Below are positions 1-8,311 of a stretch of 64,000 bases of DNA, piece by piece. A program made the translations under genes and the position numbers. The DNA is taken from the NCBI RefSeq assembly GCF_014652095.1, contig NZ_BMYD01000002.1:186001-250000 (forward strand), read 5' to 3'. The notes below the pieces were generated by a model, which was given only the letters and a program-made list of their open reading frames with translations, was not told the DNA's origin and did no database searches. Positions within the stretch are counted from its first letter, which is position 1; each line of letters opens with the position of its first letter. Source of the DNA: Cognatilysobacter bugurensis. GTDB taxonomy: Bacteria > Pseudomonadota > Gammaproteobacteria > Xanthomonadales > Xanthomonadaceae.

Positions 1-2
1 GG

Positions 3-248
3 CGGCTGATCTGGGCGCTGCTGCTGTGGAGCGCGGTCGCGCTGGCATTGATCGCATGGCTCGGCCAGCGGGCGCGACGCATGCAGCACCGGATCGCGCG
101 CGACATCGAAGCCGCAGACGACGCGCGACGTCGCGAGCTTGAGCGCCAGTGCTTTGCAGCGCGGATGACATCGCTGCTCGCGCTGCTCGCGGCCGTTGCG
201 GTCGCGTTCACTGCGGTGCCGATGTTCGTCCTGCCCGATTGCACCTGA
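3..248 (+). CDS. Partial small membrane protein (5' end outside window)
   Basis: The reading frame is open from the first complete codon of the window, so the true start lies upstream. What is visible is one hydrophobic segment (starting LIWALLLWSAVALALIAWL), then a charged, Arg/Glu-rich stretch of about 30 residues, then a second hydrophobic segment (SLLALLAAVAVAFTAVPMFV) before the stop. This is a two-helix membrane protein topology with a charged loop. I do not recognise the family. The neighbours (DUF2231, CopD/HemJ-like, CtaG) suggest it ends a terminal-oxidase or copper-related membrane block, which is inference from context. Its stop lies 7 nt before the next start, so the two genes are probably co-transcribed. 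Confidence 0.6.
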   Translation, partial: RLIWALLLWSAVALALIAWLGQRARRMQHRIARDIEAADDARRRELERQCFAARMTSLLALLAAVAVAFTAVPMFVLPDCT

Positions 249-255
249 GGTCGCC

Positions 256-786
256 GTGTTCAGACGCAAACGTCCCACATCCGAGCAGCAATTCACGCGC
301 AAGATTCCGAGCCGCGTGGCGTTCCGCCAGCACCCGATTCACCCGATGCTCGTCGTCTTTCCAATCGCATTCCTGGCCTCCGTGCCGGCCGCCGATCTTG
401 CATTCGTGTTGCTGCACGACGTGCGTTGGGCACAGCTGGCGTTCGTGCTCAACATTGCCGGGCTCGCGACCGGGCTGCTTGCGGCGGCGTTCGGGCTCGG
501 CGATTTCCTGCTCGTGCGTGAGATCCGCAACCACATCTCGGCCTGGAGTCACGCGGTGGTCGCGGTGATGCTGCTTGCGCTCGCGGCCGCGGGCGTATGG
601 CTGCGCTGGCCCGATCCGATCCGCGCGGTGTGGCCGTGGGGCCTGCTGCTGTCGTCGGCGACCGGGCCCGTGGTCGCCGCGGCCGGCTGGCTCGGCGGCA
701 CGCTGAGTTTCCGGCACGGCATCGGCGTCTACGGCGAAGACCACGCGCCGCGCGAAGCGCCTCCGGACGGGCCGGCCGAAGGCTAG
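256..786 (+). CDS. DUF2231 family membrane protein
   Basis: The 176-residue product matches the DUF2231 pattern: an HPIHPMLVVFPIAF segment near residue 28, followed by about four hydrophobic helices (around 35-55, 65-90, 100-115 and 125-150) and a polar tail. The biochemical role of the family is not established; members are often found near respiratory or haem-related membrane proteins. I chose the GTG start because a GAGG sequence lies 5 nt upstream and overlaps the stop of the preceding gene; the earlier ATG in this frame would sit inside that gene. Its stop overlaps the convergent CopD-like gene by 4 nt, so neither gene has room for its own terminator there. The family call is fairly sure, the function unknown. 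Confidence 0.75.
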   Translation: MFRRKRPTSEQQFTRKIPSRVAFRQHPIHPMLVVFPIAFLASVPAADLAFVLLHDVRWAQLAFVLNIAGLATGLLAAAFGLGDFLLVREIRNHISAWSHAVVAVMLLALAAAGVWLRWPDPIRAVWPWGLLLSSATGPVVAAAGWLGGTLSFRHGIGVYGEDHAPREAPPDGPAEG

Positions 787-1259
787 GGCGCCCGAGTCCC
801 GGGCATCGGGGCCGCCGCTTCGGGCGGTGCCGGCAACGGTGGCAGCGTGCGCGGCTTCGCACCGGTCAGCGCCGCAATCGCGAGCAGCAGCACCAGCGGC
901 AGCGCCCCAAGTGCGCGGTAGAAGCCCGAGCCGTGGCGGTCGCGGCCGTGCTCCAGTGCGAACATCACCACGCCGAGATACAGGTGCACGGCCACGGCGG
1001 CCAGCACGACGAGCAGCTTCATGAGCAGCCATGCGCCGCTGGGCCCGGTGGCGATGAGCGCGATGCCGAACGCGATCGTGAGCAAACCGGCCGGCGACAT
1101 CAGGCGGAAATACAGGGCGCCGGCCACGGGCACGAAGAAGTCGAGTTCGGCGTCGCGCTCGCCGCGGTGCCGTGCGACGAACAGGCGCGGCAAGAAGAAC
1201 AGGCCGGTGAACCAGACGCTCATCGCAGCGATGTGGCCGACCTTGAGCCAGAACTCCAC
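783..1259 (-). CDS. CopD/HemJ-family membrane protein
   Basis: The product has 158 residues and four hydrophobic helices. Near the N-terminus it carries KVGHIAAMSVWFTGLFFLPRL, which resembles the HemJ (protoporphyrinogen IX oxidase) signature with a conserved His and an LPRLFV motif. The later FYRALGALPLVLLLAIAAL segment and a following KP are also HemJ-like. The wider family is Pfam CopD (copper resistance D-like), so it could be a haem-biosynthesis oxidase or a general CopD-type protein. A GTG start is preferred because GGAGG lies about 6 nt upstream on this strand; longer alternatives lack such a site. It is divergent from ctaG and convergent with the DUF2231 gene, which fits an oxidase/haem context. 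Membrane family is clear, exact reaction is not. Confidence 0.72.
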   Translation of the reverse strand: MEFWLKVGHIAAMSVWFTGLFFLPRLFVARHRGERDAELDFFVPVAGALYFRLMSPAGLLTIAFGIALIATGPSGAWLLMKLLVVLAAVAVHLYLGVVMFALEHGRDRHGSGFYRALGALPLVLLLAIAALTGAKPRTLPPLPAPPEAAAPMPGTRAP

Positions 1260-1366
1260 GCAGGCCTCCGGGGTTGGGCGGACCGGCCCACTGTAGATCG
1301 CGCTGCGCAAGCGCATGTGACCGCTCGCGACACGCCCTCGCACGGGCGTTTGCTAGCGTCGATGCG

Positions 1367-2296
1367 ATGGGCCACCGACGCCACCGAGATCGGACGATCC
1401 GCGCCGCGGCCTGCGTCATCGCAATGCCCGGTGTCGTGCTCGCGCACGGCGGTGAGCATGCGCCGCGCTTGTCCGACGCGTGGTCGCTGTCGCCGTGGCT
1501 GCTCGTTCCGGCCGTGATCGCGCTTGCCGGCTATGTGCTCGGTGTCACGCGGCTGTGGCGGCGCGCTGGCATCGGGCGCGGCATCGCGCGGCGTGAAGCG
1601 ACTGCGTTTGCAGGCGGTGTGGCGGCGCTGTTCGCCGCGCTCGTATGGCCGCTGGATGCGCTCGGCGAGTGGTCACTCGCGGCGCACATGGCCCAGCACA
1701 TGGTGCTGCTCGCGCTCGCTCCGCCGCTGGTGATGCTCGGCCGGCCGGGTGCGGCGCTCGCGCACGCGGTTCCCACCAATGTCGCGGTTGCAGCGCGGCG
1801 CATCATCGCGCCCGTGCACACCCGGGCCGCGAAGGCCCTTGCCGCGGCAACGGGCGCGCAGGTCGCGGTCATGGGACTGTGGCACCTGCCGGCGGCGACC
1901 GCGGCCGCGTTGGCGCACGAAGCCGTGCACTGGGCGATGCACGCGAGTTTCCTGCTCGCGGGCCTGTGGTTCTGGGCCGCGATGGTGCATCGCATCCGCG
2001 ATCGCGACACCGGCGTCGGTGGCGCGCTTGTCGCCGTGGTCGTCGTCATGATGCAGATGGGCTTCGTCGGCGCCCTGCTGACGTTCGCACCGCAACCGCT
2101 GTACGCCACGTATCTGCCGCGCGCGCCTGCGCTCGGGCTTGATCCGATGACCGACCAGCAGCTTGCCGGGCTGCTGATGTGGGTCCCTGCAAGCGTGCCG
2201 TATCTGGTCGGGGGTCTGTGGCTGCTGGCGGCTTGGTTCGCGCGTGCCGCAAAAGGTGCATCACGCCGGTCAGCGGCGCCCGCAACGCCGCGCTAA
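1367..2296 (+). CDS. ctaG: Cytochrome c oxidase assembly factor, CtaG (caa3_CtaG) family
   Basis: This 309-residue integral membrane protein has about seven hydrophobic helices and the MAQHMVLLALAPPLVMLG segment (about residues 103-120) that marks the caa3_CtaG family. It also has further His residues in helices (LWHLPAA, HEAVHWAMHASF). Family members are needed for assembly of caa3-type cytochrome oxidase, probably for copper centre formation, in the cytoplasmic membrane. The N-terminus looks like a signal-type helix followed by a HGGEH motif that could bind metal. The ATG chosen has no Shine-Dalgarno site but has a TAGCGT hexamer ending 7 nt upstream, compatible with a leaderless transcript. 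The preceding oxidase genes would lie upstream of the window, which I infer. Confidence 0.85.
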   Translation: MGHRRHRDRTIRAAACVIAMPGVVLAHGGEHAPRLSDAWSLSPWLLVPAVIALAGYVLGVTRLWRRAGIGRGIARREATAFAGGVAALFAALVWPLDALGEWSLAAHMAQHMVLLALAPPLVMLGRPGAALAHAVPTNVAVAARRIIAPVHTRAAKALAAATGAQVAVMGLWHLPAATAAALAHEAVHWAMHASFLLAGLWFWAAMVHRIRDRDTGVGGALVAVVVVMMQMGFVGALLTFAPQPLYATYLPRAPALGLDPMTDQQLAGLLMWVPASVPYLVGGLWLLAAWFARAAKGASRRSAAPATPR

Positions 2297-2385
2297 GCGC
2301 GACGCACGTCACGTGTCGCATGGCCGAACGACGTGGCTGCCATGCACGCGCAGCCGGTCGTGCTTCAGCCACAGGCGGGGTGGTC

Positions 2386-2391
2386 GATAAT
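2386..2391 (+). promoter_or_regulatory. Candidate -10 hexamer upstream of the dCache-GGDEF gene
   Basis: GATAAT matches the sigma-70 -10 consensus at five of six positions and stands out in a GC-rich background, 30 nt before the start codon of the downstream cyclase. The -35 region at the expected spacing (CTTCAG) is a poor match, so this is a weak prediction. Confidence 0.35.
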
Positions 2392-2421
2392 CGAGCCACT
2401 CTCCGTGTGTGCTCGGCCCGC

Positions 2422-4152
2422 ATGACCGCCTCTTCCGACCGCACGGACCCTGTGCATTGCACACCGTTGTCCGCGGCCCGCACGCGGCTTCGAAGCCGGT
2501 TCACCCGGCTGATCGTCGGTGCCGTCGCGCTGCCGGCCGTGCTGCTCGGTGCGCTGCAGCTCGCGACCGAGCACCGCTCCGAGCGCGAGCACCTGCGTGC
2601 GCAGCTGCGGGTGACGACGCGCCTCGCCGCGACGTCGACCGACCAGTTCATCAACGCGCACGCGGCCGGCGTGGCGCTGCTCGCCGACACCGCGGCCGCG
2701 CACCGCGAAACGCCCGATCTCGCGCGGCTTCGCGCGCGCTACCCCGCGTTCCTCACTGCGCTGACCGCCGACGCCGACGGGATGATCGTCGAGCTGCAGC
2801 CGCCAGTGCGGGGCGACCATCGCGGGCAGAGCGTCGCCGACCGTGACTATTTCCGCGTGCCGGCCGTGACCGGCCAGCCCTACGTGTCGAACGCGTTCAT
2901 CGGCCGCGCCGACGACAAGGACCCGCTCGTGGGCGTGTCGGCGCCGATGCACGTCGACGGCCGCTTCGTCGGCATCGTCGAAGGCTCCATCCGCATCGAC
3001 CGCTTCACCACGCTGCGCTCGGCCGTGCTGCGCGAACGCGGCCAGGAAATGCTCATCGTCGATCGCGACGGGAAGGTGATCCACGCGAGCGAGGGGCTGC
3101 CGTTCCGCTTCCTGCAGCCGCTCGCGGATGCAGCGTTCCTCGCCGACGCCGAACTCGACGACGGAGTCGGCCCGACGCGCCTGCACAAGAGCGTGCTGCG
3201 CAACGGCGGCGATGCCTGGGCCGCGATGACGCAGCTCAGGTCGGGCTGGCGCGTCGTGCTGTTCGCCCCGACGCAGCCGCTGGTGGCCGACCTGCAACGC
3301 CGCGCGATCACGCTGGCCGCGCTCGTGCTGTTTGCGGTGCTCGGTGCGCTCTTGGTCGCGCGCTGGCAGCTGGGCCGGCTCGCGCGTGCAACCGGCGCCG
3401 TGCTCGACGCGATGCGCGCCTTGGCCACCGACGGCCGTGCCGCGCGCTGGCAGCCCGATGACATCCCGCGCGAGTTGCGGCCGGTTGCCGACGCGATCGG
3501 CGAGCTCGTGCTGCGCTTCAACGCGACGAGCGCGCAACTGCGCGAGGCGCTCACGCGGCAGTCCGCGCTTGCCGACTCGCTCCGGCGCACCGTCGAGTCG
3601 CACGAGCGCGACATCGCCGAGCGCACCGCGCGCCTGCAGGCCGCGAACACCGAACTCGAACGCCTGAGCCAGACCGATGCGCTCACCGGCGCGCTCAACG
3701 TGCGCGGCTTCCATGCCTGGGTCGAAAACCACACCCGGGACGGCGCGCTGACGGTGTCGGCGGCGGTGATCATGCTCGACCTCGACCACTTCAAGGCCTA
3801 CAACGACGCCTACGGCCACCCGGCCGGCGACCGCGTGCTGCGCCGCGTCGCGGCCGCCGCGCAGGCTGCCCTGCGCGACAGCGCCGACCGCCTCGCGCGC
3901 ACGGGCGGGGAGGAGTTCGCCGTCGTGCTGCCCGGCGCCGATCTGGGCACCGCGCGCGCGGTCGCCGAGCGCATGCGCGAAGCCGTGCAGGCGCTTTCGA
4001 TCCCCCACGAGGTCGCCGCGACCGGCCGGCTCACGATCAGCCTCGGCATCGTCGCGGCCGAGGCGGGCGAGTTGCTCGACTCGGTCCTACAACACGCGGA
4101 CGACGCGCTGTACCGCGCCAAGCGCGGCGGCCGGGACCGCGTGACGGGTTAG
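2422..4152 (+). CDS. Membrane-bound diguanylate cyclase with dCache sensor (GGDEF)
   Basis: The 576-residue protein is laid out as a cyclic-di-GMP synthase with a periplasmic sensor. A first membrane helix (about 30-48) is followed by a roughly 245-residue extracytoplasmic region with dCache features (SVADRDYF, then PLVGVSAPM), a second helix (294-315), a linker with a coiled coil (about 375-410), and a GGDEF domain to the C-terminus. The active-site motif is GGEEF at residues 495-499 and the LDLDHFKAYND metal/substrate motif is intact, so it should convert two GTP to c-di-GMP. The ATG chosen is the one that leaves a short cytoplasmic N-terminus before the first helix. It stands alone, and the ligand of the sensor domain cannot be told from sequence. 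Confidence 0.88.
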   Translation: MTASSDRTDPVHCTPLSAARTRLRSRFTRLIVGAVALPAVLLGALQLATEHRSEREHLRAQLRVTTRLAATSTDQFINAHAAGVALLADTAAAHRETPDLARLRARYPAFLTALTADADGMIVELQPPVRGDHRGQSVADRDYFRVPAVTGQPYVSNAFIGRADDKDPLVGVSAPMHVDGRFVGIVEGSIRIDRFTTLRSAVLRERGQEMLIVDRDGKVIHASEGLPFRFLQPLADAAFLADAELDDGVGPTRLHKSVLRNGGDAWAAMTQLRSGWRVVLFAPTQPLVADLQRRAITLAALVLFAVLGALLVARWQLGRLARATGAVLDAMRALATDGRAARWQPDDIPRELRPVADAIGELVLRFNATSAQLREALTRQSALADSLRRTVESHERDIAERTARLQAANTELERLSQTDALTGALNVRGFHAWVENHTRDGALTVSAAVIMLDLDHFKAYNDAYGHPAGDRVLRRVAAAAQAALRDSADRLARTGGEEFAVVLPGADLGTARAVAERMREAVQALSIPHEVAATGRLTISLGIVAAEAGELLDSVLQHADDALYRAKRGGRDRVTG

Positions 4153-4237
4153 CCGCAGCGACTCGCTGCTCACCGGCGATCGCGCCTACTGCGCACCTCG
4201 ACGGCCGTGCGCTTGCGGCCGCGCAGGTGGAGATGCA

Positions 4238-5608
4238 ATGGCGGCTGTGTCGGCCCTGGGCCGTTTGAAGTGGATCAGCATCAGCGTGCGCTCGAGCTTC
4301 TGGTTCGTGCCGGTGGTGCTCGTGCTCGTATCGATCGCGCTCGCGCTTGGGCTGGTCGAGATCGGCGAGCCCGCCAACCGCGCGATGGCCAAGCGGTGGC
4401 CGCGCATGTTCGCGGCCGAGGCCGAAGGCTCGCGCGCCATGCTGTCGGCGATCGCGACCTCGATGATCACCGTCGCCGGCGTGGTCTTTTCGATCACGAT
4501 CGTCGCGCTTGCGCAGGCCGCCTCGCTGTACACATCGCGCGTGCTGCGCAACTTCATGCGTGACCGGTTGAACCAGGTCGTCCTCGGTGTGTTCCTCGGC
4601 GTGTTCGCGTATTGCATCGTCGTGCTGCGCACGATCAGCGGCAGTGGCGAGGGCTCGTTCGTGCCGGCGATCGCGGTGTTCACCGGTCTGGTGCTCTCGC
4701 TCATCGCGATCGGCTTTCTGATCGTCTTCATCCACCACGTATCGACCACGATCCAGGCCGCGGAGATCGCACGCTCGGTGATGCACGAGACCTGCGAGGC
4801 GATCGAACGCCTGTTCCCGCACGAGATGGGCCTGGAAGCCGAACAGCCGCCTCCGCCGCAGGCGCATCCCGACCGCGACGCGCAGTGGTACCCGGTGCCC
4901 GCCACCGAGACCGGCTACATCCAGAGCGTGCAACCCGATTCGCTGCTCGCGTTCGCGGTCGAGCACGACGTGCTCGTGCGCATGGAGGCCGTGGTCGGCG
5001 ACTTCGTGGTCGAAGGCCGCACGCTCGCGCACATCGCAGGCGTAGCGCCGCCGGACGCGCGCTTCGTCCGTGCATTCAATGCGCTGTACGCGGTCGACGG
5101 ATTCCGCACCACCGACCAGGACCCGGTGTTCGGCTTCCGCCAGCTCGTCGACATCGCGCTCAAGGCGCTGTCGCCGGGCATCAACGACACCACGACGGCG
5201 GTGACCTGCCTCGACCACCTGTCCGCGCTGCTGCAGCGCGCTGCGCAGCGGCGGCCCGAGTCGCCGTACCGCGCCCAAGACAGCCGCCTGCGCGTCATCG
5301 CGCCGGGGCCGGAGTTCGCGGACCTCGCCGACCTGGCGCTCGGCCAGATCCTCGAGAACGCCGAGGGCAACACCGTGGTGCTCATGCGCCTGCTGCGCGT
5401 GGTCGAGGACGTGGCGGCGGTGACGCAGTCGCCTGCCCGTCGCGAGGTGCTCGCGGCCCGCGTCGACGTGATCGAGGAGGTCGCGCACCGCACGGCGAAG
5501 TCCACGCATGCGCGCAGGCAGATCGATGACGCGATCCGCGAAGCGCGCGCGGCCTGCGCAGGCGAAAAGCAGGGCCAACCGCCAGCTCGAGGGGTGAGCG
5601 CAGGCTGA
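4238..5608 (+). CDS. DUF2254 family membrane protein
   Basis: The 456-residue product matches DUF2254: four hydrophobic helices in the first 165 residues (about 20-40, 70-95, 115-130 and 145-165), including the conserved TSMITVAGVVFSITIVALAQ stretch, followed by a long soluble cytoplasmic part. That part contains GYIQSVQ and a QLVDIALKALSPGINDTTTA segment typical of the family. The function of DUF2254 proteins is not established. The gene follows the diguanylate cyclase by 85 nt on the same strand and could share its transcript, but no Shine-Dalgarno stands out before the ATG. Family assignment is confident, role unknown. Confidence 0.82.
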   Translation: MAAVSALGRLKWISISVRSSFWFVPVVLVLVSIALALGLVEIGEPANRAMAKRWPRMFAAEAEGSRAMLSAIATSMITVAGVVFSITIVALAQAASLYTSRVLRNFMRDRLNQVVLGVFLGVFAYCIVVLRTISGSGEGSFVPAIAVFTGLVLSLIAIGFLIVFIHHVSTTIQAAEIARSVMHETCEAIERLFPHEMGLEAEQPPPPQAHPDRDAQWYPVPATETGYIQSVQPDSLLAFAVEHDVLVRMEAVVGDFVVEGRTLAHIAGVAPPDARFVRAFNALYAVDGFRTTDQDPVFGFRQLVDIALKALSPGINDTTTAVTCLDHLSALLQRAAQRRPESPYRAQDSRLRVIAPGPEFADLADLALGQILENAEGNTVVLMRLLRVVEDVAAVTQSPARREVLAARVDVIEEVAHRTAKSTHARRQIDDAIREARAACAGEKQGQPPARGVSAG

Positions 5609-5909
5609 TCGGATCGAGTACCCCAGACGTCGAACCTCGTCCGGGCCCGCGGGTCGAGCCTGCTTGCAGGTGGGCGGACGCACCGGCCACACGGGAAACC
5701 ATCGCCGTGATCGCAGCGCTGCGCCGTTGGAAGCCGCGCCCGCTCCGATCACAACGCCAGCGAGAGCGACCGAAAGGGGCCCACGACCGCATCGGCGCGC
5801 GCCAATCTTCGCTGGATAACGCAATGCTCATGCGCGGGTCACCCGGTGTAACGGCGGCGTTGGACACGCTGCCGATGTCCCCCGACGCCGATTCGACCGA
5901 GGAGTCCCT
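5609..5909. other. Intergenic region with no supported gene
   Basis: About 300 bases between the DUF2254 gene and the small hydrophilic protein. One open frame runs through it but overlaps the start of the next gene and has no coding character. The last 60 bases probably form the leader of the next gene; a TAACGG hexamer lies 61 nt before its ATG. Confidence 0.4.
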
Positions 5910-6104
5910 ATGAACCCCAACGACAAGAACCTGCCGGACCGCGACGCGTCGAGCACGAGCGGCCGCGAACGCGATCAGGAGCAGCTCGACCGCCGCTCGC
6001 ACGGCGGCACGCAGAACGGCAGCACGCAGACCGCGCGTGAGCACCATCTGTCCGAACGTGAGCAGCGCTCGAGCCGCGACACGGAGCCGGGCCCGGATCG
6101 CTGA
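5910..6104 (+). CDS. Small hydrophilic, probably disordered protein (64 aa)
   Basis: The product is rich in Arg, Asp, Glu, Ser, Gln and Thr and contains no Cys, Trp, Phe, Tyr, Ile or Val, so it has no possible hydrophobic core and should be intrinsically disordered. I know no function. The start is well supported by GAGGAG with 5 nt to the ATG, one of the strongest ribosome-binding sites in the window. It is one of six such small Cys/Trp-free proteins spread over the window, all preceded by AGGAG, which suggests high expression and perhaps a shared stress role (inference). It stands alone between the DUF2254 gene and a convergent oxidoreductase, followed by an intergenic repeat. Confidence 0.65.
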   Translation: MNPNDKNLPDRDASSTSGRERDQEQLDRRSHGGTQNGSTQTAREHHLSEREQRSSRDTEPGPDR

Positions 6105-6109
6105 GGCGG

Positions 6110-6147
6110 GGAACGCGCTACGACAAGCGCGCTGATCCGCACGGTGC
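6110..6147. repeat. Intergenic repeat, copy 1 of 2
   Basis: A 38-base element that begins GGAACGCGCT and ends TCCGCACGGTGC recurs near 12.5 kb with 35 of 38 bases identical. It holds a short hairpin (CGCGCT, six-base loop, AGCGCG). In this copy the CCGCACGG part also pairs with CCGTGCGG at 6166-6173. Both copies lie at the 3' ends of convergent genes, which fits a dispersed terminator-like or mRNA-stabilising repeat. Confidence 0.55.
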
Positions 6148-6234
6148 TTCCGCTTACGGTGGACGCCGTGCGGCAGTGTGACCGCGTCATCGCGCTTGCG
6201 CCGCAAGCGAGGTGACGCGCGTTGCGCTGACCGA

Positions 6235-6939
6235 TCACGCGGTGTCTCCTGCTGCGCCTCCGCCGACCACCTCGATGCCGCGCGAAGCCACTTCGGCTTG
6301 GGTCGGACCATTGCCTTGGGCGTACGCGACCATGGCAGCGGCCACCGCATCGGCGTGTACCGGTCGGTAGCGCTGCAGCGGGCCGCGCATCAGCGGCCGC
6401 AATCGCGTGAGCACGGCCGCGGCCATGCGCTCGCCGGGTCGGCGGTCCATCCGGTCGCCCAGCAGCAGTGAGGGCCGCAGTGCGGTCCATCGCGCCAGCG
6501 GTAAAGACGCGATCGCCTGCTCGGCCTGGCCCTTGATCCGCGGGTAAAACGCGCGTGAGTTCGGATCGGCCCCGATCGACGACACCCACAGGAAGTGTCC
6601 GGCGCGCGCCTGCGCAGCCAGCCGGGCGGCCTCGACGACGTAGTCGAGATCGACGCGCCGGAACGCCTCACGACTGCCGGCCTGCCGGATTGTGGTGCCC
6701 AGGCAGCAGAACACGTGATCGACGGCGAACGCCCGTGCGTGGTCGGCCAACCCGTCGAACCCCGTCACCGTGACCTGCAGCTTTGCGTGCGCGGCCGCCA
6801 GTGGGCGGCGAGCGATGACGTGCAACGCGTCGTAGCGCTCATCCGTAAGCAGGCGCTGCACCAACGCTGAGCCGACCAGGCCGGTTGCACCGAGCACGAG
6901 CGCCCTGCGGGCTTTGGGGTCATTGGGTATCGAGGGCAT
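6235..6939 (-). CDS. NAD(P)-binding Rossmann-fold protein (atypical SDR, HTATIP2-like)
   Basis: The 234-residue protein opens with VLGATGLVGSALVQRLL, a glycine-rich NAD(P) motif of the atypical short-chain dehydrogenase type, followed by RRPL and the FCCLGTTIRQAGSREAF segment found in TIP30/HTATIP2-like bacterial proteins. Further on come FLWVSSIGADPNS and FYPRIKGQAE, where the Tyr and Lys resemble the SDR catalytic pair. Its substrate is unknown; such proteins bind NADPH and act as cytosolic oxidoreductases or redox sensors. The length is complete for the family. It is transcribed alone, convergent with the small hydrophilic protein gene. Confidence 0.78.
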   Translation of the reverse strand: MPSIPNDPKARRALVLGATGLVGSALVQRLLTDERYDALHVIARRPLAAAHAKLQVTVTGFDGLADHARAFAVDHVFCCLGTTIRQAGSREAFRRVDLDYVVEAARLAAQARAGHFLWVSSIGADPNSRAFYPRIKGQAEQAIASLPLARWTALRPSLLLGDRMDRRPGERMAAAVLTRLRPLMRGPLQRYRPVHADAVAAAMVAYAQGNGPTQAEVASRGIEVVGGGAAGDTA

Positions 6940-7100
6940 TGGGGTTCATTCTGACCCTGAAAGCTTCAGCGTAGCCCCGCGGTTTATTTGACGACGCGTG
7001 GCGGTCCGCCGCGCGAGCGCGAGCTTTGCCATTCGACACGGGTGCCACGCACTCGGCTGTCGTATGGTGGGTGTGTCGTAGCCACTACCACGGCCTTTCA

Positions 7101-8294
7101 ATGGATCTGACCGGACCGTCACCGCTCGCGCTGCTCGACGAAGCAGGCACCGCGTTCGTAAACCGCATCGTGGCCGCCGCACGCGGCTACCTCGGCGCAT
7201 ACGTGAGTTTTCTTACCGAAGTCGTCGGCAACGAGAAGGTGATCCGCTACGTCGACGGGCCCGCCGACGCGTTTGGCCTCCCCGTCGGCGCCCGGTTCGT
7301 ACTCGAGGACAGCTACTGCCACCGCGTGTTGCAGGGCACGATCCCGGAGGCGATCTACGACGTGCGCCACGACGCACGCGCGCTTGCGATCCCGCTGACC
7401 CAGGTGCTGGGTATCGAGGCCTACATGGGCGTGCAGGTCAGTGCGCCCGGCGGGCGCGCGCTGGGCACGCTGTGCTGCGTGAACTTCGACGGCGACCCGT
7501 CGCGCCGCGAGCGCGACCTGGGCTTCATGCACTTTCTGGCCGGTCTGGTCGGCGCGCAACTCGAGGACGCGCTGCATGGGATCGAGCGCCGGCGCGAGCG
7601 GCATGACGCGGTACAGGCCGTGCTCGACGCGGGCGGGCCGCGCATGGTGTTCCAGCCGATCGTCTCGCCCGCCACCGCGGAGCTCGTCGGTGCGGAGGCA
7701 CTCGCGCGGTTCGATGCGCCCACGCATCGCGGTCCTGACGTCTGGTTCCGAGAAGCCTGGGATGTCGGCCTGGGCGTGGAACTGGAACTCGCCGCCGTAC
7801 GGAACGCGTTGCCGGCGCTCGCGCAACTGCCGCCGCACGCGTTTCTGTCGATCAACGCCTCCCCGTGCACGATCGCCGATCCGCGCTTCATCGACGCGAT
7901 CGTCGGCGTCGCGTCAGAGCGAATCGTTGTCGAGATCACGGAGCACGCCGTAGTGGAAGACTACGCGCCGCTCGTGGACGCGGTCGCACGCGTTCGACGT
8001 GCAGGCGTGCGCATCGCGATCGACGACGTCGGCGCCGGCTACGCGAGCCTGCGCCACGTGCTGTGGGTGGCGCCGGACATCGTCAAGCTCGACATGAGCC
8101 TGACCCGCGGCATCGACGTCGACCCGGTCAAGCAGGCGCTCGCAAGCGGATTGATGGCTTTCGCCGCCCGCACGCAATTCATGGTCGTCGCGGAAGGTGT
8201 CGAAACCGCGGCCGAGGCCGATGCCCTGCGTGAGGTGGGTGTGCGGTTCGGACAGGGCTATCTGTTCGCGAGGCCGGGGCCGTTGCTGCATTGA
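7101..8294 (+). CDS. GAF-EAL protein, probable c-di-GMP phosphodiesterase
   Basis: The 397-residue soluble protein has an N-terminal GAF domain (about 20-150; DSYCHRVLQGTIPEAIYDV is typical of GAF domains fused to EAL) and an EAL domain (about 165-390). The EAL signature lies in GAEALARF near residue 200, and the other catalytic and metal-binding motifs are present: INASP, EITEHA, IDDVGAGY, VKLD, VAEGVET and GQGYLF. It should hydrolyse c-di-GMP to pGpG. I chose the ATG beginning MDLTGP rather than the upstream in-frame ATG because homologous domain content starts there and the extra 25 residues have no coding character. It has no membrane segment and stands alone, convergent with the hydrolase. 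Confidence 0.88.
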   Translation: MDLTGPSPLALLDEAGTAFVNRIVAAARGYLGAYVSFLTEVVGNEKVIRYVDGPADAFGLPVGARFVLEDSYCHRVLQGTIPEAIYDVRHDARALAIPLTQVLGIEAYMGVQVSAPGGRALGTLCCVNFDGDPSRRERDLGFMHFLAGLVGAQLEDALHGIERRRERHDAVQAVLDAGGPRMVFQPIVSPATAELVGAEALARFDAPTHRGPDVWFREAWDVGLGVELELAAVRNALPALAQLPPHAFLSINASPCTIADPRFIDAIVGVASERIVVEITEHAVVEDYAPLVDAVARVRRAGVRIAIDDVGAGYASLRHVLWVAPDIVKLDMSLTRGIDVDPVKQALASGLMAFAARTQFMVVAEGVETAAEADALREVGVRFGQGYLFARPGPLLH

Positions 8295-8311
8295 GCGCAG
8301 CCGCTGCGTAG

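Noticed and set aside
4037..5824. 595-residue open frame on the minus strand
   Set aside because: Antisense shadow of the DUF2254 gene; the product is His/Arg/Asp-rich without motifs.
5707..5913. 68-residue frame just upstream of the 64-aa gene
   Set aside because: No ribosome-binding site and Arg-rich random composition; it also runs over the start of the well-supported downstream gene.
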